Source: Pseudomonas sp. LS44
Lineage (GTDB): Bacteria; Pseudomonadota; Gammaproteobacteria; Pseudomonadales; Pseudomonadaceae
Direction: 5' to 3'
NCBI RefSeq assembly: GCF_024730785.1
Contig: NZ_CP102830.1
Span: 2,480,001 to 2,544,000 of the forward strand
Length of the DNA: 64,000 bases
Below, piece after piece: positions 17,719-26,196 of the stretch. Under the pieces are notes generated by a model, which searched no databases, was not told where the DNA came from, and saw nothing but the letters and a program-made list of their open reading frames with translations. Each line of letters begins with the position of its first letter. Within the stretch, counting starts at the first letter, position 1. Made by a program: the position numbers and the translations under genes.

Positions 17719-17969
17719 CGTTCAGTTCGCAGTTTCATGGTTGATTCGTTGCGCAAGATTATCCCATGCAGTCTTTGGGATCAGCCTAATCAGGCCGGCG
17801 CCTCGCCTGGGAACGCCGGCAGCCCGTACGTCAACGCAAGTTCCAAGGCCAGTTACAAGGGGTATAACTACCAGAACAAAAGGCGGGTCACCCAGAATAG
17901 GCCCTCCAAAGACAGCGCCCGGGCTAGGCGGCCCAGGCCTGATCGGCGCCTGCGGCGCGGAGCGATGTG

Positions 17970-18761
17970 ATGAGTTTCAGAGCATGGCGATGGGCTCGCA
18001 AGAGTCTTCTTGGCTGCATCGAGCTGGCCTTGCTGGTCGCGCCACTGTGCGCCAGCGCCATGTTCAAGTGCCAAGCCAGGGACGGAGCCATCAGCTACAC
18101 CAGCCAAGCCATCGCCAGCGGCCGCTGCACTCGCCTGAATGGCATGGCGGGTGTCGGCGCCAAGGCAATGGCCCTGCCACGGCTTGTGCGGGACGACAAC
18201 TCAAGCGCGATGCGGATTCGGGTGTACACCTTCGTCCACAAGGGTATTCGTCAATATGTGAGCCGGCGCCCAGTCGGGATCTCCGCACGGGTCGATATCC
18301 TTGAGCTCTATTACATCAAGGGCTGCTATCTGTGCATGGCGCCGAAGGATTTCAAGGTCGCCTCACTGCGCCTGGACACCCATTCCTATCGTCGGGAGAT
18401 TGAAGCCGCTTCGGGTCATTATGGTGTCGACAGGGCGCTGGTCCGCGCAGTGATCCATGCCGAATCGGCGTTTCGCCCCAACACCATTTCCGAAGCCGGC
18501 GCCCAGGGGCTGATGCAGTTGATGCCAGCCACCGCCGAGCGCTTCGCCGTGGACGATCCGTTCGACGCACGACAGAACATTCGTGGCGGCGTGCGCTACC
18601 TGGCCTGGCTGCTCAAGCGCTTCAACGGCAACCAGGTGCTGGCGTTGGCAGGTTACAACGCCGGAGTACAACGGGGTGCCTCCCTACGCCGAGACGCAAT
18701 CCTACGTCACCCTCGTGCAGTCCTTGACCGAACGCTATCGCAACCATCGCTAGTACCGTAG
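17970..18761 (+). CDS. Lytic transglycosylase (SLT domain), C-terminus frameshifted
   Basis: A 263-residue exported protein with a signal peptide, a short DUF4124-like region (FKCQARDGAISY) and a Slt-type transglycosylase domain at about 140-235. The catalytic Glu is in VIHAESAFRP, followed by AGAQGLMQLMPATAERF and LALAGYNAG. Right after YNAG the frame changes: the expected YNGVPPYAETQSYVTLVQSL is present in another frame ending at 18753. About 17 bases seem to be missing near 18664-18668. The product therefore ends in about 27 unrelated residues. The catalytic centre is kept but the last helix is lost, so activity is doubtful. GGAG precedes the ATG at 17970; a GTG at 17967 is also in frame. 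Confidence 0.8.
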   Translation: MSFRAWRWARKSLLGCIELALLVAPLCASAMFKCQARDGAISYTSQAIASGRCTRLNGMAGVGAKAMALPRLVRDDNSSAMRIRVYTFVHKGIRQYVSRRPVGISARVDILELYYIKGCYLCMAPKDFKVASLRLDTHSYRREIEAASGHYGVDRALVRAVIHAESAFRPNTISEAGAQGLMQLMPATAERFAVDDPFDARQNIRGGVRYLAWLLKRFNGNQVLALAGYNAGVQRGASLRRDAILRHPRAVLDRTLSQPSLVP

Positions 18762-18870
18762 GGCGCATAACCCGGTACGCGAAATGTGCGAAAGTTATCC
18801 GAGCTAGCTTGCATAGGACTCGAGAGAGAGCACCAGATTTGATCGTTGATTGTTCGGCGCTTGGCACTCG

Positions 18871-18900
18871 AAACGCTTTCACACAGCCTGGGCCGATTGC
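18871..18900 (-). repeat. Solo sequence resembling the right end of the IS1182-like element
   Basis: The bases CTTTCACACAGCCTGGGCC followed by GATTGC resemble the right terminus of the IS at 9909-9940 (TTTTTACACGGTCTGGGCC then GATAGC). No transposase is nearby. It may be a relic of a related IS. Confidence 0.3.
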
Positions 18901-18982
18901 AGCCGGTCGTTACTACGGTGTGACTGGTTAAACCGCATGCAAGCGGATGGTCGACACGAATGCAAATACTTGGTCAGGAGGG

Positions 18983-19486
18983 ATGCAATCGGGTGGTCAA
19001 GTCAGTGCAATTACGCAGGCTGCCGACGAAATCACTTTCAAGGTCGTCAAGACCGGCACCCTCAGCCACGAACGATTAACCATGGAAACCGGTGCTCGAG
19101 GCGTCTAGTACCAGGCCGCTACCCTTCTCTACGACGCCCGGGCCTTGAGTTACAACCAGGCTGAGCTGGGGGACCTGCTGATGGTGGCGCTGCCAAATCG
19201 ACCGTCCACCAGCATTCTCCGCAAGATTATCGAGGCGCGCCGGGTGAAAGAATGCGACTACCGCTTGTTCCGCTCGGCGTGCGACGAACACGGCCAGCGC
19301 TACCCAAAAGACAAACTCCCCCTGGTCTTGCAGCGCATCACCGACAAGAAAATACGAACTATTCAGCCGTTCCCCGCCCTGGCTGCGAATATGGCTAAAG
19401 AAGCTGAGCAACGCGGTACTACGTACAACTTCTCAAAACCACAAAACCCAGCAATTCCGGGGCCTCCAGAGCAGTTCTCAGAGTAG
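18983..19486 (+). pseudogene. Unrecognised gene interrupted by an amber codon
   Basis: An open frame of about 167 codons from the ATG at 18983 is interrupted once, by TAG at 19106-19108. Before it the frame reads MQSGGQVSAITQAADEITF and onwards; after it come YQAATLLYDARALSYNQ and LLMVALPNRPSTSILRK, then DKLPLVLQRITDKKIR. The amino-acid content looks protein-like on both sides. I do not recognise the family. An AGGAGG lies only one base before the ATG, so the true start may differ. It sits near the PrtN-like gene and the phage-type integrase and is probably a degraded phage or island gene. Confidence 0.5.
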
Positions 19487-19709
19487 TTTTAAGCAGAAAA
19501 TCAGGAGCTGGTTAATACTTAAATCGTAGGACTGATTACAGGTGACCGCCCCAGACGAGAGGGCGGGAGTCAGAATTAGCGGCTTGTCCGGGCCTTTTTC
19601 CTCTCTTTTGTACCAGGAACTTCGGCCCTTGGTTTTCAGGGGTACGACTAGGGCGCCCAATGAAAAATAAGAATCGTCCCTGCACCACCCACCAGCAGCG
19701 GGTGGCTGC

Positions 19710-19916
19710 ATGAGCACAACACAAACAGACGACGAACTATGGCAAACCCGAGTGCATCATATGGGCAACCTCAACTTGATACGCTCCGCCAGCAAAAACT
19801 GGAACGAGGCTACCCGTGGATGCGGCGAGCACACCCAGGTCAACCTGATGCAGCAGATCGATGCCCTTGACGACGAACTGGCCATGGCCGGAAAGTCTAT
19901 GGCAGGTGCGGCATGA
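19710..19916 (+). CDS. Small hypothetical protein upstream of the PrtN-like gene
   Basis: A 68-residue frame starting MSTTQTDDELWQTRVHHMG with no recognisable family. Its stop overlaps the start of the next gene by four bases (ATGA at 19913-19916), which supports translation coupling. It is most likely a small accessory gene of the dusA-adjacent island. Confidence 0.55.
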   Translation: MSTTQTDDELWQTRVHHMGNLNLIRSASKNWNEATRGCGEHTQVNLMQQIDALDDELAMAGKSMAGAA

Positions 19917-20194
19917 ATACTGCCTTCCTACTGATGGCCCAGTACAACGGCCAAGCAATCATCCCGCTTGAGCGCGTCTGTGCTGACTATTTCAGCCACC
20001 TGACGCCAGAGAAAATGAAACTCAAGGTCGCCGCCGGACAAATCGACCTGACACTGGTACCGATGGAGAGCAGCCAGAAGTCAGCGCGAGGCGTTCACCT
20101 GTCTGATCTGGCTACTTACCTCGACACCCAGCACAGCAAGGCCAAGGCGGAGCACGACAAATTGATGGGGCGAGGCATACGTCGAGTGTCCTAA
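19913..20194 (+). CDS. Pyocin activator PrtN family protein
   Basis: A 93-residue protein that matches the PrtN pattern: MNTAFLLMAQYNGQAIIPLE, then DYFSHLTPEKMKLKVAAGQI, then ESSQKSARGVHLSDLATYLD. In P. aeruginosa PrtN activates pyocin genes, and small homologues are common in prophages and islands next to their integrase. No pyocin or tail genes are visible here, so its target is unknown. Its stop overlaps the convergent integrase stop by four bases. Confidence 0.8.
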   Translation: MNTAFLLMAQYNGQAIIPLERVCADYFSHLTPEKMKLKVAAGQIDLTLVPMESSQKSARGVHLSDLATYLDTQHSKAKAEHDKLMGRGIRRVS

Positions 20195-21303
20195 CCCAAC
20201 ACGGCCCCAATCACGGGGCCCGTTACAACCCTCTCCAGCCATGGCCAATCCTTGTACGGATCGCCATTCCCCCGTAGGTGCGTGTAGCGCCGCATCGAGT
20301 TCCAATCCCGATGGCCCGACACGCTGGCCGCTTTCGGAATATCCCAACCCATTTCAAAAAGCCGACTCACGCCGTCATGGCGCAGGTCGTGAAAATGCAG
20401 ATCGTCAATCTCCAGAAAACTGCAGGCACGTGTAAACGACGCGGACACTGATCTGGCGTTATAGGGGAATACCTCGTCAGCAACCCGAGGCATTGACTGC
20501 AGGATGCGCCAAGCCTCATCTGGAACCAGGCACCACACGTCATTGCCGTGCTTCTGGCCTGGATTCTTCATATCGGTGATCAGCACCCGCTGGCCTGGCT
20601 CATCCATAGCACCCCAGCGAATGCGCGTGATCTCCTCTTGCCGGCGCGTTGAGAACAGCGCGAACACGGTTACTCGCACCATGTCGATCTGTTGCTTGCG
20701 GCGGTCGCGCATCTCGGAGAAGTAAGCCAGCAGCTTGTCCAGTTCATCCAACGTGGGCCGGCGCGTCCTTTCCTTGCTCTTGGTCACGGCACCCATCTTG
20801 CGCAGGACCCGGCGCGCGTCAGGCATCGCCATCGGGTCAATGTCATAACCCCATGCTGGCCTTGCTACAGAGAACACTGCGCCCAGGTGAGCCAGGTCAT
20901 TGCCGAGCGTCTGCGCCTGAATGCCGTCCTCTTGCATCCGGCGATTGCCGTACTCGACCAACCGCTGGCTGGTGATGTGCGAGTCTTCAAGTTCGCCCAG
21001 CCATGTCTCGCTGATGGCCTTGAGCGTGGCGCGCTTGGTCTTGCCCAGCGGCTTGATCTTTTCATACTCATCAAGGTAGCGCTTGATCATTTCCTTGACC
21101 GTCACGCCCTTGCGATTTGCTTTAGCAATGGCGCCTGGCTCAGCCAATTCCGTCTCGCGCCGCTTGACCCAGGCCTGCGCGGTGGCCTTGCGGTCGAAGG
21201 TCTGGCTTTCCTGATAAACTGTTGCGCCCTGCTGCATGATCCTGATTTGCGCGGTATACCGTGCAGACCCGTCCTTGCGCTTGCGGATAGTTATAGAGCC
21301 CAT
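20191..21303 (-). CDS. Phage-type tyrosine integrase next to dusA
   Basis: A 370-residue tyrosine recombinase with an N-terminal arm-type region (ITIRKRKDGSARYTAQI), a SAM-like core-binding region (about 75-160) and a catalytic domain. Visible active-site residues are Arg in ALFSTRRQEEITRIRW, HxxR in LHFHDLRHDGVSRL, His in VSGHRDWNSM and Tyr in RRYTHLRG. I chose the ATG at 21303 because the upstream extension to 21561 runs backward through dusA. The position, with the integrase 5' end facing the 5' end of dusA, is that of the known class of islands integrating in dusA. Its partner genes are mostly decayed. Confidence 0.88.
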   Translation of the reverse strand: MGSITIRKRKDGSARYTAQIRIMQQGATVYQESQTFDRKATAQAWVKRRETELAEPGAIAKANRKGVTVKEMIKRYLDEYEKIKPLGKTKRATLKAISETWLGELEDSHITSQRLVEYGNRRMQEDGIQAQTLGNDLAHLGAVFSVARPAWGYDIDPMAMPDARRVLRKMGAVTKSKERTRRPTLDELDKLLAYFSEMRDRRKQQIDMVRVTVFALFSTRRQEEITRIRWGAMDEPGQRVLITDMKNPGQKHGNDVWCLVPDEAWRILQSMPRVADEVFPYNARSVSASFTRACSFLEIDDLHFHDLRHDGVSRLFEMGWDIPKAASVSGHRDWNSMRRYTHLRGNGDPYKDWPWLERVVTGPVIGAVLG

Positions 21304-21388
21304 GATTTTGCTACACGACTGATTTGCGTTGCTACATTGTAGCAACGCACTCTCAGAAACGAGCAAAAATAAGCGAAAACGGTAGCAA

Positions 21389-22414
<1,026 letters not shown>

Positions 22415-22430
22415 CCACACACGTAGTTCC

Positions 22431-22554
22431 GTAGGGTGGAAGGCCACCCCGTGGAAAACCGCGAAGCGTTTTCCACCCACTCTCCACGGGCGGATGAGCA
22501 GACTGCGGAGAGGGCTCGACCCGCGGTGGATGTGCTGCGCGACATCCACCCTAC
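22431..22554. repeat. GTAGG-type intergenic hairpin repeat R1
   Basis: Outer arms GTAGGGTGGA (22431-22440) and its exact reverse complement (22545-22554) enclose two smaller hairpins built on GTGGAAAAC/GTTTTCCAC and GGTGGATGT/ACATCCACC. It lies between the convergent dusA and mexS genes. It is one of four related repeats in the window. Confidence 0.75.
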
Positions 22555-22576
22555 AAGATCGAGCTGCCCCCCGGAA

Positions 22577-23590
22577 CTATGGAACCAGTACCACTCGCCC
22601 GCCCTTCGGGCAGCCTTCCATATAACGGTGGGCTTCGGCGGCGGCTTCCAGTGGCAAGACTTTCCCGACTTCGGTGGTCAGCAGTCCGTCGCGGGTCATC
22701 TGGTTAATTGCCACCAGCGCGCGCTGCAACGCCACTTCGTCCTGAGGAATGCTCAGCTCCGGCTTGCCGGTGAAATTGCCCAGACAATGGACGAAGAACT
22801 GAATGTTCTTCTGGAACGCTGCACAGGCCGGGAACGGCGTTTCGTTGCCGCCCTGCAATCCGTACAGGACCAAGCGACCACGCGGGGCGAGCACATCTCC
22901 GAGCAGACACATCTGCGGGCCACCGAGGCCATCGAGGACGATATCCACGCCGCGGCCATCAGTGATCTTGGCGATGCGGCCGACCAAGTCTTCTTCCTCG
23001 GTGACGATCACCTTATCGGCGCCCAGCGCGAGTAGGGCTTCGCGGTCATCCGCATCCTTGGTGGCGGCGATCATCCGCAAACCGAGCGCCTTGCCGAGCT
23101 GCAACATGGCCGGACCGCCACAGTGCGCGGCATCGGTGAGCAGTACGCTTTGCCCGGTTTCTGCACGAGCCAGGTCGACATAGGCGAAATAACCAGTCAG
23201 CAGAGCGGTGTAATGCACCGCGGCTTGCTGGGCGCTGAGCTGTTCGGGGTAGCGGGTCAGCGAACTGCGCGGCATGACCAGTTGTTCGCCATACGCCGGA
23301 TAGTCGTTGGCGCTGTGTGCCGGGAAGCTGGCGACCTTATCGCCTACCGACAGATCATCAACACCCTCGCCCACCGCCAGCACCTCACCGGCCAATTCGT
23401 GGCCGATGCCGGCTGGCAAGCGAGCCTGGCTAGGTGCCAGGTTCTGCCGCCAGAGCACGTCATGCCAGCTCACGCCAATCGCTTCGACGTGCAGCAATAC
23501 TTCGCCCGGGCCAGGTTGGCCGGACTCTACCTGTTCTATCTTGAGGACTTCGGCAGGACCAAATTGGTGAAAGCGAATCATGCGGGACAT
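22577..23590 (-). CDS. mexS: MDR-family oxidoreductase MexS
   Basis: A 337-residue zinc-independent medium-chain dehydrogenase of the quinone-oxidoreductase group. It has GIGHELAGEVLAVGEG, VGDKVASFP, a Rossmann region starting QSVLLTDAAHCGG and VDIVLDGLGG. Its place next to and divergent from a mexT-like LysR gene followed by mexEF-oprN is exactly that of P. aeruginosa mexS. There, loss of MexS activates MexT and the pump, probably by letting electrophilic metabolites build up. The ATG at 23590 is preferred over the GTG one codon upstream. The intergenic region with mexT is 165 bp. Confidence 0.88.
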   Translation of the reverse strand: MSRMIRFHQFGPAEVLKIEQVESGQPGPGEVLLHVEAIGVSWHDVLWRQNLAPSQARLPAGIGHELAGEVLAVGEGVDDLSVGDKVASFPAHSANDYPAYGEQLVMPRSSLTRYPEQLSAQQAAVHYTALLTGYFAYVDLARAETGQSVLLTDAAHCGGPAMLQLGKALGLRMIAATKDADDREALLALGADKVIVTEEEDLVGRIAKITDGRGVDIVLDGLGGPQMCLLGDVLAPRGRLVLYGLQGGNETPFPACAAFQKNIQFFVHCLGNFTGKPELSIPQDEVALQRALVAINQMTRDGLLTTEVGKVLPLEAAAEAHRYMEGCPKGGRVVLVP

Positions 23591-23755
23591 CACGAACCTC
23601 GCCGGTTATTTCTAATGGCCCGGACTTTATCCGGGCTTTGAGATTAAGACTACCCGCTGCCATCGATAGTGCACATAGACAGCGATGATGCAGCGACTTG
23701 ACGTGACCAACCCGCCGCTTCAATCCTATTCGCCTGCGAAACCGAGGCCAGCCGA

Positions 23756-24670
23756 ATGAACCGTAACGATCTACGTCGCGTCGACCTCAACCTGTTGATC
23801 GTCTTCGAGACGCTGATGCACGAGCGCAGCGTCACCCGCGCGGCGGAAAAACTGTTCCTCGGTCAGCCGGCGATCAGTGCCGCCCTCGCCCGTCTGCGCA
23901 GCCTGTTCGACGACCCGCTGTTCGTCCGCACCGGCCGCAGCATGGAGCCTTCGGCGCGCGCCGTGGAGATCTTCGCGCTGCTTTCGCCGGCGCTCGACTC
24001 GATTTCCACCGCCGTCAGCCGCGCCGCCGACTTCGATCCGGCCACCAGCACCGCGGTGTTTCGCATCGGCCTCTCCGACGACGTCGAGTTTGCCCTGCTG
24101 CCGGCGCTGCTCAAGCGTCTGCGCGCCGAAGCCCCAGGGGTGGTGCTGGTCGTGCGCCGGGCCAACTATCTGCTGACGCCTAGCCTGCTGGCGTCCGGGG
24201 AAATTTCCGTGGGGGTCGGCTATACCATCGAACTGCCGGCCAACGCCAAGCGCAAGGTGCTGCGCCGCAATAAACCCAAGCTGCTGCGCGCCGATAGCGC
24301 GCCAGGCGCGCTCAGCCTCGACGACTATTGCGCGCGGCCGCATGCGCTGGTGTCCTTCGCCGGTGACCTCAGCGGCTTCATCGACGAAGAGCTGGCCAAG
24401 CTCGGCCGCAGCCGCCATGTGGTGCTGGCCGTGCCGCAGTTCAACGGCCTCGGCACCCTGCTGGCCGGTACCGACATCGTCGCCACAGTGCCGGACTACA
24501 CCGCCGCTGCCCTCACCGCCGCCGGCGGTCTGCGCGCCGAGGACCTGCCGCTGGAGACCGGCAGCTTCGAACTGCACATGGCCTGGCGCGGCGCGCAGGA
24601 CAACGATCCGGCCGAACGCTGGTTGCGCTCGCGCATCCAGATGTTCTTCGGCGATCCCGACAGCCTGTAG
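23756..24670 (+). CDS. mexT: LysR-family regulator MexT
   Basis: A 304-residue LysR regulator. The helix-turn-helix is at about 9-65 (LRRVDLNLLIVFETLMHERS, SVTRAAEKLFLGQPAISAAL) and the substrate-binding domain follows. Gene order (mexS divergent, mexE downstream) identifies it as the MexT activator of mexEF-oprN, which responds to redox or nitrosative and chloramphenicol-type stress. The frame is intact across the helix-turn-helix; the 8-bp insertion that silences mexT in some P. aeruginosa strains is not apparent. The ATG is weakly supported by an upstream GAGG. Confidence 0.88.
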   Translation: MNRNDLRRVDLNLLIVFETLMHERSVTRAAEKLFLGQPAISAALARLRSLFDDPLFVRTGRSMEPSARAVEIFALLSPALDSISTAVSRAADFDPATSTAVFRIGLSDDVEFALLPALLKRLRAEAPGVVLVVRRANYLLTPSLLASGEISVGVGYTIELPANAKRKVLRRNKPKLLRADSAPGALSLDDYCARPHALVSFAGDLSGFIDEELAKLGRSRHVVLAVPQFNGLGTLLAGTDIVATVPDYTAAALTAAGGLRAEDLPLETGSFELHMAWRGAQDNDPAERWLRSRIQMFFGDPDSL

Positions 24671-24756
24671 GATGGGTTGAGCGCAGCGATACCCATCAAT
24701 CCGATCCCGCATGGGTATCGCCTACGGCTCAGACTACGCGTCCCGACCCATCCTAC
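24667..24756. repeat. GTAGG-type intergenic hairpin repeat R2
   Basis: Outer arms GTAGGATGGGT (24667-24677) and ACCCATCCTAC (24746-24756); inner arms GCGATACCCAT (24686-24696) and its complement (24711-24721). It starts inside the stop codon region of mexT and may act as a terminator or attenuator between mexT and mexE. Confidence 0.75.
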
Positions 24757-24850
24757 GTCCACGTCGATACAACACCGCCTTCCATCATTCAGATTGATAT
24801 TCAACTTCGCCCGGTTCGATTCGTCCTCGACAAACCCGCGTCGCAGACTG

Positions 24851-24875
24851 CGCCAATCCTAAAAAACGATTGGCG
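24851..24875. promoter_or_regulatory. Perfect 8-bp inverted repeat upstream of mexE
   Basis: CGCCAATC (24851-24858) and GATTGGCG (24868-24875) flank a 9-base A-rich loop; the ribosome site GGAG of mexE overlaps the right arm. It could be an operator, or a hairpin that limits translation of mexE. Confidence 0.45.
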
Positions 24876-24884
24876 GAGTCACCC

Positions 24885-26120
24885 ATGGAACAGTCATCCA
24901 AGGCCTTGCGTTATCCCCTCGCCGCGCTTTCCCTGCTGATTCTTGCGGCCTGTGGGCGCGCACCGGAACAGGCCGCGGCCACCCTGCCCGCCAAGGTCAG
25001 CGTCGCTACCGTGATTGAGCAACCGATCAACGAGTGGGACGAGCTCACCGGCCGCCTGGAAGCGCCGGAATCGGTGGTGGTTCGCCCGCGGGTGTCCGGC
25101 TACATCGACCAGGTGGCCTTCAGCGAAGGGTCGCTGGTGAAGAAAGGCGATCTGCTGTTCCAGATCGACCCGCGCCCGTTCGAGGCCGAAGTCCGCCGCC
25201 TGGAAGCTCAGCTCCAGCAAGTCCGCGCCAACCTCAGCCGCACCGAGAACGAAGCTCGCCGCGGCGAGCGTCTGCGCGCCAGCAACGCGATCTCCGCCGA
25301 ACTGGCCGATGCCCGTGCCAGCGCAGCGCTGCAGGCCCGTGCCGAAGTCGCGGCGATCCAGGCTGGCCTGGAAGCGGCGCGCCTGAACCTCAGTTTCACC
25401 CGCGTCAGCGCGCCGATCGACGGCCGCGTCAGCCGCGCCGATGTGACCACCGGCAACCTGGTCAACGCCGGCGAAACCCGCCTGACCAGCCTGGTCTCCA
25501 CCGACAAGGTGTACGCCTACTTCGACGCCGACGAGCGTGTGTTCCTCAAGTACAACCAGCTGGCCCGCCAGGGCAGCCGCGGCGACACCACCCCGGTATA
25601 CCTCGGCCTGTCCGACGAGGACGGTTTCCCGCACCTGGGGCAGATGGACTTCATCGACAACCAGGTCGATCCAAAGACCGGCACCATCCGCGGCCGCGCG
25701 GTGTTCGACAACCGCAACGGCGAGTTCACCCCGGGCCTCTACGCGCGCTTGAAGCTGGTCGGCAGCGCCACCTACGACGCCGCGCTGATCAAGGATTCGG
25801 CCGTCGGCACCGACCTCGGCAAGAAGTTCGTCTTGGTCCTCGCCGAGGACGACAAGGTCGCCTACCGCGCCATCGAACTCGGTCCCAAGCTGGAAGGCCT
25901 GCGCATCGTGCGCAGCGGCCTGGCCAAGGGCGAGAAGATCGTGGTCAACGGCCTGCAGCGCGCCCGCCCGGGCATGCCGGTCAGCCCGGATGCGGTGCCG
26001 ATGGCAGATGCGGCCACCCTCGCCGCCCTCGCCGAACAACGCAACGCCGTGGCCGCCAGCAATCCGCCCCGAGTTGCCGAACGCCAGCCCGTCAACCGCC
26101 CAACCACGCCGCGCGGCTAA
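24885..26120 (+). CDS. mexE: RND efflux periplasmic adaptor MexE
   Basis: A 411-residue membrane-fusion protein linking MexF to OprN. The N-terminus is a lipoprotein signal ending LLILAAC (Cys23). A biotinyl/lipoyl half VVVRPRVSGYIDQVAFSEGS, a coiled-coil hairpin (about 100-165, LEAQLQQVRANLSRTENEA) and the second lipoyl half LNLSFTRVSAPIDGRVSRA follow, then the beta-barrel. GGAG is seven bases before the ATG at 24885. It is first in the mexE-mexF-oprN operon, downstream of mexT. Known substrates of the homologous pump are chloramphenicol, fluoroquinolones and trimethoprim. Confidence 0.93.
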   Translation: MEQSSKALRYPLAALSLLILAACGRAPEQAAATLPAKVSVATVIEQPINEWDELTGRLEAPESVVVRPRVSGYIDQVAFSEGSLVKKGDLLFQIDPRPFEAEVRRLEAQLQQVRANLSRTENEARRGERLRASNAISAELADARASAALQARAEVAAIQAGLEAARLNLSFTRVSAPIDGRVSRADVTTGNLVNAGETRLTSLVSTDKVYAYFDADERVFLKYNQLARQGSRGDTTPVYLGLSDEDGFPHLGQMDFIDNQVDPKTGTIRGRAVFDNRNGEFTPGLYARLKLVGSATYDAALIKDSAVGTDLGKKFVLVLAEDDKVAYRAIELGPKLEGLRIVRSGLAKGEKIVVNGLQRARPGMPVSPDAVPMADAATLAALAEQRNAVAASNPPRVAERQPVNRPTTPRG

Positions 26121-26196
26121 AACCAGCCCGTCTTCCAGCCCCGTTTCGGCGGGGCGACGGGACGGTTTTGCCTGAGAATCCTGAGGGACCCAGACG

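Noticed and set aside
17704-17970. 88-codon plus-strand frame before the lytic transglycosylase
   Set aside because: Low-complexity basic translation, no ribosome site; it overlaps the ProQ gene promoter region and resembles no protein.
18770-19560. Candidate far attachment site of the dusA island, for example the GGACTGAT octamer near 19526
   Set aside because: Only eight bases match the dusA 5' region, which is expected by chance.
23591-23755. Possible MexT (nod-box type) site in the mexS-mexT gap, around ATCGAT and CACAT
   Set aside because: It matches only part of the published consensus as I remember it; the fit is too weak to annotate.
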